A stretch of 31,188 bases of DNA from an uncultured Gammaproteobacteria bacterium (GTDB taxonomy: Bacteria > Pseudomonadota > Gammaproteobacteria > Rariloculales > Rariloculaceae), in assembly GCA_946887385.1 (NCBI GenBank), contig CAMPKU010000013.1, positions 1 to 31,188 on the forward strand. The letters are read 5' to 3'. The translations under genes were made by a program, and so were the position numbers. Shown piece by piece: positions 26,486-31,188 of the stretch. Position 1 is the first letter of the stretch; the number at the start of each line of letters is the position of its first letter. A model generated the notes under the pieces. That model saw only the letters and a list, made by a program, of their open reading frames with translations, was not told the DNA's origin and did no database searches.

Positions 26486-26893
26486 TTACTTGGGCACGTG
26501 ACTGTGGATGGCGCCCAAGAGCTCGTCTTTCGTAAACGGCTTGGTGAGGTACTGCTCCGAGCCCACGAGACGCCCCCGGGCTCGATCGAACAATCCGTCC
26601 TTGCTCGACAACATGATCACGGGAGTGTCCTTGAACACCTTGTTGTGCTTGATCAGGGAACAGGTCTGATAGCCGTCGAGGCGCGGCATCATGATGTCGA
26701 CGAAGATGATGTCGGGGCGGTGATCGGCAATCTTCGAAAGCGCGTCGAAACCGTCGACGGCGGTGAACACTTCACACCCTTCTTTGGCTAGTAGCGTCTC
26801 TGCGGTTCTACGGATCGTTTTGCTGTCGTCGATGACGAGGATTTTGAGGCCGGCCAGATCGTTCTTCGGGTTCACTGCACTACTGCCAGACAC
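26486..26893 (-). CDS. pilG: Response regulator PilG
   Basis: 135-residue receiver protein, first gene of the pil-chp run. A 15-residue lead, MSGSSAVNPKNDLAG, precedes the receiver, with D22-D23, phosphoacceptor D66 (FVDIMMPRLDGYQ), and the switch and Lys residues (MLSSKDG, LTKPFTK). In P. aeruginosa PilG promotes pilus extension and activates the adenylate cyclase CyaB. The start is GTG with a strong GGAGG 7 bp upstream. The 244-bp space to the divergent gshB must hold promoters for both. A TATGTT -10-like box (minus strand, about 26968-26973) is the best I see for pilG, without a good -35. Confidence 0.93.
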   Translation of the reverse strand: MSGSSAVNPKNDLAGLKILVIDDSKTIRRTAETLLAKEGCEVFTAVDGFDALSKIADHRPDIIFVDIMMPRLDGYQTCSLIKHNKVFKDTPVIMLSSKDGLFDRARGRLVGSEQYLTKPFTKDELLGAIHSHVPK

Positions 26894-27137
26894 TTAGTTT
26901 CCTCCCGCAGGCCGCTCGGGGTGCCCCCACCGGGAGCCGAGCACGCAACCTCGGACTCACGCGCCTTTTAACATATCGGCGCCATGCCTTCCATCGACTG
27001 ACGCGCGCACGGTGACGACCGTCCGCAAACGCTCCAGAGGAGATCTTCGCGAGCGGACGTTCGACAGAATCGGGTTATGGTAGCGTTGCGCTTTTTCGCG
27101 AAACTGCGAACCCGCACGCAAAAAGCGAGGAATGTGA

Positions 27138-28106
27138 ATGAACGAGCCTCGGCGGTTGCTCGGCGTCGTCATGGACCCGATCGACACCATCAAGCCCAAG
27201 AAGGACTCCACGCTCGCTATGCTGCTCGCAGCCCAGCGCCGGGGCTGGGACATCGTCTACCTACGCCAGCAAGACCTCGAGGTGCGCGACGGAGCCCCTC
27301 TCGGCCGCGGGGCGCGGCTCACGGTGCGAGACGACAGCGAGCGGTGGTTCGAGATCGGCGCTCAGTGGACGGGCGGCTTGGAGGAGCTCGACGCCTTGCT
27401 GATGCGCAAGGATCCGCCGTTCGATATGGAGTACATCTACACCACTTACATCCTCGAGCTCGCCGAGAACCGGGGCCTGCTCGTGGTGAACAAGCCCTCG
27501 AGCCTGCGGGACATCAACGAGAAGGCGTACACCGCCTGGTTCCCGCACTGCACGCCGCCGACCGTCGTCACCCGCTCGCGAGCCGTGCTGCTCGAGTTCT
27601 TGAAGGAACAGGGCAAGGTCGTGTTGAAACCGTTCGACGGCATGGGCGGGCGCTCGATCTTCGTCGTGGCCGCGGGAGACTTGAACACCAACGTGATCAT
27701 CGAAACGCTGACGGACGACGGCCGGCGCTTCACGCTGGCCCAACGCTATATCCCCGAGATCGCGCAGGGCGACAAGCGCGTGCTGCTCATCGACGGCGAG
27801 CCCGTGGACTACGCGCTCGCGCGCATCCCCGCCCCGGGCGAAAGCCGCGGCAACCTCGTCATGGGCGCGAAGGGCGAAGGGCGCCCGCTGACGGAGCGCG
27901 ACCGTTGGCTCTGCGCCCAAGTGGGGCCGACCTTGGCGGCCAAGGGCGTGCTGTTCGCGGGTCTCGACGTGATCGGCGACTATTTGACCGAGATCAACGT
28001 CACCAGCCCTACGGGAATCCGTGAACTCGATCGCCAGTTCGACATTGACATCGCTGCTAAGCTGTTCGACGCCATCGATCGCAAGCTAGCGGCGAGAGGC
28101 GCCTAA
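27138..28106 (+). CDS. gshB: Glutathione synthetase
   Basis: ATP-dependent ligation of glycine to gamma-glutamylcysteine. 322 residues, the prokaryotic GshB length. N-terminal domain GVVMDPIDTIKPKKDSTLAML; ATP-grasp elements KPFDGMGGRSIFVV (glycine-rich loop) and GLDVIGDYLTEINVTSPTGIREL (metal and gamma-phosphate site). ATG start with AGGA 7-8 bp upstream. It is divergent from pilG, as in Pseudomonas, and heads a plus-strand run into tonB. Its product is needed by fghA, also in this window. Confidence 0.95.
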   Translation: MNEPRRLLGVVMDPIDTIKPKKDSTLAMLLAAQRRGWDIVYLRQQDLEVRDGAPLGRGARLTVRDDSERWFEIGAQWTGGLEELDALLMRKDPPFDMEYIYTTYILELAENRGLLVVNKPSSLRDINEKAYTAWFPHCTPPTVVTRSRAVLLEFLKEQGKVVLKPFDGMGGRSIFVVAAGDLNTNVIIETLTDDGRRFTLAQRYIPEIAQGDKRVLLIDGEPVDYALARIPAPGESRGNLVMGAKGEGRPLTERDRWLCAQVGPTLAAKGVLFAGLDVIGDYLTEINVTSPTGIRELDRQFDIDIAAKLFDAIDRKLAARGA

Positions 28107-28127
28107 CACTTTGGTTATGCTCCGCTC

Positions 28128-28985
28128 ATGAGCGACGAACGCCTCGGGTCGACGCTATTCCTCGCCGCGCTCGTTCATGGCGTCGTCATCCTCGGCGTCA
28201 CGTTCACGGCCGCGCCCTTCGCCGGCGGCGACACGGTTCCGTCGCTCAACGTTACGCTGGTCCTCGACACCGGGCGCGAGGAGCTTGCCGCCGACACGGC
28301 GGACTTTCTCGCGAATCGCGATCAACGCGCCGTCGGCAATGCCGCGCGCGGCTTGCGCCCGACGAGCACGTTGTCGGCCGGCCAGGCCGCCACCCAGATC
28401 GGCGATCCTGCGGGCGCCGATGAGCGCGACGGCACCCCGCGCGACGAGGCGCCGAGCGCGGAGCAACTCGTGAGCCGCAGTAGCGGCGGCGAGCCCGTGC
28501 CCGCCATCCCGCAGCCCACCGACGAGGCCGCCCCAACCCGGCAGCTCGCGGCCGCGCTGATTCAGCAGTCGGCGCCGCAGACAACGGCCACGGAGCTCGC
28601 GTTGCGCGCCGAGCTACCCGACGGCAGCGACGACGCGCGCACGCTGGTCGCGACACCCAGCACTCGCCAGTCCGGGCTGGCCGAGTATCTCGACGGCTGG
28701 CGGCGGCGCGTGGAGCGCATCGGCACGGCCAACTATCCCACCGAGCTGCTCGGCAACATCGATGCGGGACGGCCCACGCTCGAGGTGGTGATCGCCGCCG
28801 ACGGCCGGCTCGACGACATCGTGGTGCGCCGTTCATCGGGCGACAAAGCGCTCGACCAGGCAGCGCTGAAGATCTTGCGGCTCGCGGGACCTTTTGCGCC
28901 GCTGCCGCCACAAATCCGCGAGGACTATGACGTATTGCGCTTCGCCTACGAGTGGGATTTTTCAGCGGGCGCCAGAGGGCGCTGA
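28128..28985 (+). CDS. TonB family energy-transducing protein (TonB3-like)
   Basis: 285 residues. An N-terminal transmembrane anchor (about 9-33, TLFLAALVHGVVILGVTF) with a short cytoplasmic end, a low-complexity Ala/Thr/Gln/Asp-rich periplasmic stretch (about 50-180), and a C-terminal TonB domain (about 182-285: LAEYLDGWRRRVERIGTANYP, then LEVVIAADGRLDDIVVRRSSG). Unlike classic TonB it lacks a Pro-Lys/Pro-Glu spacer. No exbB/exbD is adjacent. In P. aeruginosa the gene in this place, tonB3, has been tied to twitching motility, which fits the pil-chp neighbours. Confidence 0.85.
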   Translation: MSDERLGSTLFLAALVHGVVILGVTFTAAPFAGGDTVPSLNVTLVLDTGREELAADTADFLANRDQRAVGNAARGLRPTSTLSAGQAATQIGDPAGADERDGTPRDEAPSAEQLVSRSSGGEPVPAIPQPTDEAAPTRQLAAALIQQSAPQTTATELALRAELPDGSDDARTLVATPSTRQSGLAEYLDGWRRRVERIGTANYPTELLGNIDAGRPTLEVVIAADGRLDDIVVRRSSGDKALDQAALKILRLAGPFAPLPPQIREDYDVLRFAYEWDFSAGARGR

Positions 28986-29036
28986 GCGCAGCCTCGATGC
29001 TACGATAGGCGCACCCTCACGACGGAGCCAGCGCCG

Positions 29037-29591
29037 ATGCAATCGCTGCAAGATCACTTCTTGATTGCGATGCCCTCGATGGCCGATCCCAATTTCACGC
29101 AGACCGTCACCTACATCTGCAAGCACGACGCCGAGGGAGCTTTCGGCCTGGTGATCAACAGGCCGGGCGACCTGACGCTCGCCGAAATGCTGGGCCAACT
29201 CGCCATCGAGCTCGTCGATCGCGGCGTCTTGACGCGGCCGGTGATGTACGGCGGGCCCGTGGAGCCGGAACGGGGCTTCGTGCTGCATCGCTCCGAGCAC
29301 GCGTTCGAGGCCACGTTGGCGGCGGGCGCGGAGATCAAGGTCACGTCCTCGCCCGACATCCTCACGGCCATTGCGAACGGAACCGGTCCCGACCCGGCCT
29401 TCATCGCACTCGGCTACGCGGGCTGGGGGCGCGGGCAGCTCGAAGCGGAGCTCGGCAGCAACACGTGGCTTACGGTTCCGGCCGATCCCGCGATCGTGTT
29501 CGACACGCCGTTCGAGCAACGCTGGACGGCGGCGCTCGGTCTGCCCGGCGTCGACATCCGCAGCATCACCCAGTATGCGGGTCACGCGTAA
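29037..29591 (+). CDS. yqgE: YqgE/AlgH family protein (UPF0301)
   Basis: 184 residues of the UPF0301 family: LQDHFLIAMPSMADPNFTQ at the N-terminus, GAFGLVINRP, and the mid-domain VMYGGPVEPERGFVLH are all diagnostic. It was named AlgH in Pseudomonas for an effect on alginate production; its biochemical role is unknown. ATG start with CGGAG upstream. It is followed after 17 bp by ruvX, a pairing conserved over most proteobacteria. Confidence 0.94.
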   Translation: MQSLQDHFLIAMPSMADPNFTQTVTYICKHDAEGAFGLVINRPGDLTLAEMLGQLAIELVDRGVLTRPVMYGGPVEPERGFVLHRSEHAFEATLAAGAEIKVTSSPDILTAIANGTGPDPAFIALGYAGWGRGQLEAELGSNTWLTVPADPAIVFDTPFEQRWTAALGLPGVDIRSITQYAGHA

Positions 29592-29608
29592 GGCGGAAGG
29601 ACGGCCGC

Positions 29609-30043
29609 GTGGGGCGCGTTAGCGGGCGCCACATCGTCGTCGCGTTCGACTTCGGGTTCCGCCGCATCGGCATTGCCACGGCGAATCAAGAAACCCGCAC
29701 GGCGTCTCCCCTCACCACGCTGCGCTCCGACCGCGAGCCGCCGTGGCCCGAAATCGACCGCATCATCGACGACTGGCAACCGGCGCAACTCGTCGTCGGA
29801 GTGCCCGAGGGCGACGGCGCGTCGCAGGCCGTCGCGCGGCGGGCACGCGAGTTCGCCGCCGCGCTGGCGAAGCGCTATGAGTTGCCGGTGGCAACCGTCG
29901 ACGAAACGCTCACATCCGTGGCCGCGTCGACGGAGCTCGCGGAAAAGCGACGATCCGGGTATCTTCGCCGCCGCACGGGCAAGGGCAGCATCGACCGGCT
30001 AGCCGCGTGCTTGATCGCGGAGCAATGGCTAAATCAACAATGA
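29609..30043 (+). CDS. ruvX: Putative Holliday-junction resolvase / pre-16S rRNA nuclease
   Basis: 144-residue RNase H-fold protein (YqgF). It has VVAFDFGFRRIGIATAN at the N-terminus (catalytic Asp), VVGVPEGDGASQ, VDETLTS (catalytic Glu region) and a C-terminal GSIDRLAACLIAEQWL (catalytic Asp). In E. coli YqgF takes part in maturing the 16S rRNA 5' end. GTG 29609 with GGAAGG 8 bp upstream; the open frame extends into yqgE but the family starts here. Note the canonical G of VPLxxDG has become VPEGDG, a small change. Confidence 0.92.
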   Translation: MGRVSGRHIVVAFDFGFRRIGIATANQETRTASPLTTLRSDREPPWPEIDRIIDDWQPAQLVVGVPEGDGASQAVARRAREFAAALAKRYELPVATVDETLTSVAASTELAEKRRSGYLRRRTGKGSIDRLAACLIAEQWLNQQ

Positions 30044-30053
30044 GAAAGCGGTA

Positions 30054-30929
30054 GTGAGCTACGAGCCCAAGCGCGGCAGCGTATTCCTCGAGGACGCGCG
30101 CATCGTTTCGCAACGGCCGTGGCCGGGGCAGCAGTTCGTGCTGCGCGTGCAGGCGCCGCGCGCGGCGCGCACTGCGCTGCCCGGCACGTTCGCGCACATC
30201 GCCTGCGATCCGTCGGTGCCGATGCGCAGGCCGCTGTCGATCATGCGCGCCGGCGCGGCCGAAGGCTGGCTGGAATTTTTGTACAAGCCCAAGGGTCATG
30301 GCCTTCAGATGCTCGCCGCCCGACAGCCCGGGCAAACGTTGAGCGTGCTCGCGCCGATCGGTCAAGGCTTCACCGTCGATCCGGCCCGCCCTCGGCTGCT
30401 CGCGCTCGGCGGCGGCGTGGGCATTCCGCCGATGATCTTCCTGGCCGAGCAGGTGCGCGGCGACCCGCGCTTGCGGCCCCTGGTGCTCATGGGCTCCGAG
30501 GTACCGTTCCCGTTCGAGCTCATCGAGGCGCGCATCGCCGTCGCGGGCGTCGGCCGCGGCGCAACTCATGCCGTTGCGCTGCTCGAGGAGTGGGGCGTAC
30601 CTTCGCGGCTCGCCAGCAACGCCGGCCTCGCCGGCGCGCATCGCGGCTTCATCACCGATCTCGCGCGCGACGCGCTGCAGGCGATGTCGGCCGCAGAGCG
30701 CGCCGACACCCAGGTCTTCGCCTGCGGCCCGACGCCGATGCTTAAAGCTGTCGCCAAGCTCGCGCGCGAATTCGACTTACCGTGCCAAGTGGCGCTCGAG
30801 GAGTACATGGCCTGCGGCATCGGCGGCTGCGCCGGCTGCACCGTCCTGCTCCAAACCCCCGACGGTCCGGCCATGAAGCGCGTCTGCGTCGACGGCCCCG
30901 TCTTCGACGCCCGCCACGTCTACCCCTAA
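30054..30929 (+). CDS. pyrK: PyrK-type FAD/[2Fe-2S] electron-transfer protein (dihydroorotate dehydrogenase subunit)
   Basis: 291 residues. A ferredoxin-reductase fold: an FAD-binding domain (about 5-105) with RRPLSIMRA and GHGLQML, then an NAD(P)-binding domain with LALGGGVGIPPM and VFACGPTPML. A C-terminal [2Fe-2S] motif follows with C254, C259, C262 and C278 (C-x4-C-x2-C-x15-C), the PyrK signature. PyrK passes electrons from dihydroorotate and PyrD (class 1B) to NAD. The start is GTG 30054, 10 bp after ruvX. In P. aeruginosa pyrR-pyrB follow ruvX, so a pyrimidine link in this place is consistent, but no pyrD is visible before the window ends. A related flavin/ferredoxin reductase function remains possible. 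Confidence 0.82.
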   Translation: MSYEPKRGSVFLEDARIVSQRPWPGQQFVLRVQAPRAARTALPGTFAHIACDPSVPMRRPLSIMRAGAAEGWLEFLYKPKGHGLQMLAARQPGQTLSVLAPIGQGFTVDPARPRLLALGGGVGIPPMIFLAEQVRGDPRLRPLVLMGSEVPFPFELIEARIAVAGVGRGATHAVALLEEWGVPSRLASNAGLAGAHRGFITDLARDALQAMSAAERADTQVFACGPTPMLKAVAKLAREFDLPCQVALEEYMACGIGGCAGCTVLLQTPDGPAMKRVCVDGPVFDARHVYP

Positions 30930-30955
30930 GCGTGGCGGGCGCATCACGCGCGGAG

Positions 30956-31082
30956 GCGACGCGGCTCGCGCGTACAGGCGCCCTCCCGAGACACGCCGGA
31001 AGACCGTCCCTGGGGCTCGTCGGCGCACATCCCTGTGCGCCGACGGTCTCGGGAGGGCGCCTGTACGCACGAACCGCGTCGC
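30956..31082. repeat. Large nested palindrome (candidate dispersed intergenic repeat)
   Basis: Two 37-nt arms, 30956-30992 and 31046-31082, are inverted copies of one another with only 2 mismatches; the inner 23 pairs are perfect. Between them is a second perfect 12-bp hairpin, 31018-31029 with 31034-31045, loop TCCC. A competing pairing AGACCGTC (31001-31008) with GACGGTCT (31042-31049) also exists. The element starts 27 bp after the pyrK stop. No run of T follows, so it is not a classic terminator. It has the look of a REP/BIME-type or MITE-like repeat of GC-rich proteobacteria. No gene is visible from 30930 to 31188. Confidence 0.75.
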
Positions 31083-31188
31083 AAGAGTCGGTCTCTCGCG
31101 CCGGCCGAATTCTTCGGACGCGATGCGCTTGAAGCGCTGCGGCGCCGTCACGCGTGGTGCCTTGCCGCGGCGATAGCGACAAGCCGAA

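Noticed and set aside
30742..31182. Minus-strand frames across the end of pyrK and the palindrome
   Set aside because: They overlap a certain gene and run through both arms of an inverted repeat; no family recognised.

Overview
The window is high-GC chromosomal DNA of a gammaproteobacterium. The evidence is an rRNA-operon leader with an enterobacterial/pseudomonad-like boxA, the erpA-bactofilin-DUF6776 run, a Pil-Chp chemosensory cluster divergent from gshB, and the order gshB-tonB-yqgE-ruvX. From memory, two separate Pseudomonas aeruginosa neighbourhoods are recognisable here: (i) rrn / M23 peptidase / erpA / bactofilin / DUF6776, and (ii) rsmE / chpC-chpA-pilJ-pilI-pilH-pilG / gshB / tonB3 / algH(yqgE) / ruvX. 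The gene content would suit a Steroidobacterales/Nevskiales/Xanthomonadales-type lineage, but the sequence alone does not fix the genus.

Layout. 1-200 (minus): leader and tandem P1/P2 promoters of an rRNA operon reading off the left edge. 330-3939 (plus): an M23 cell-wall peptidase and polyphosphate kinase. 3949-9827 (minus): a seven-gene run tyrA, DUF484-GGDEF, rppH, DUF6776, bactofilin, erpA, ppx; ppx meets ppk tail to tail 9 bp apart. 9913-14173 (plus): S-formylglutathione hydrolase, pdxH, a CPXCG zinc-ribbon protein and a secreted TolB-propeller/amidohydrolase. 14174-14748: a 575-bp interval without a credible protein gene. It holds a near-consensus sigma-54 promoter, a predicted ~255-nt structured RNA with four AANAANAA motifs, and a strong intrinsic terminator. 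14749-17554: an HExxH protein, a PduO-type cobalamin adenosyltransferase, ampD and rsmE. 17576-26893 (minus): chpC, chpA, pilJ, pilI, pilH, pilG, the type IV pilus chemosensory system. 27138-30929 (plus): gshB, tonB, yqgE, ruvX and a PyrK-type iron-sulfur flavoprotein. 30956-31082: a long nested palindrome, probably a dispersed intergenic repeat.

How the genes work together. ppk and ppx make and degrade polyphosphate. PilG/H/I/J and ChpA/C form a surface-sensing pathway for twitching; the neighbouring TonB homologue has a pseudomonad counterpart linked to that behaviour. gshB supplies glutathione, which FghA needs for formaldehyde removal. The most interesting item is the sigma-54-driven RNA at 14433-14691. 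Its parts match those of the Pseudomonas CrcZ/CrcY family (sigma-54 promoter, A-rich Hfq/Crc-type motifs, intrinsic terminator), but it lies in a different gene context and shows no obvious sequence identity that I can recall. It may be an undescribed Hfq-titrating RNA.
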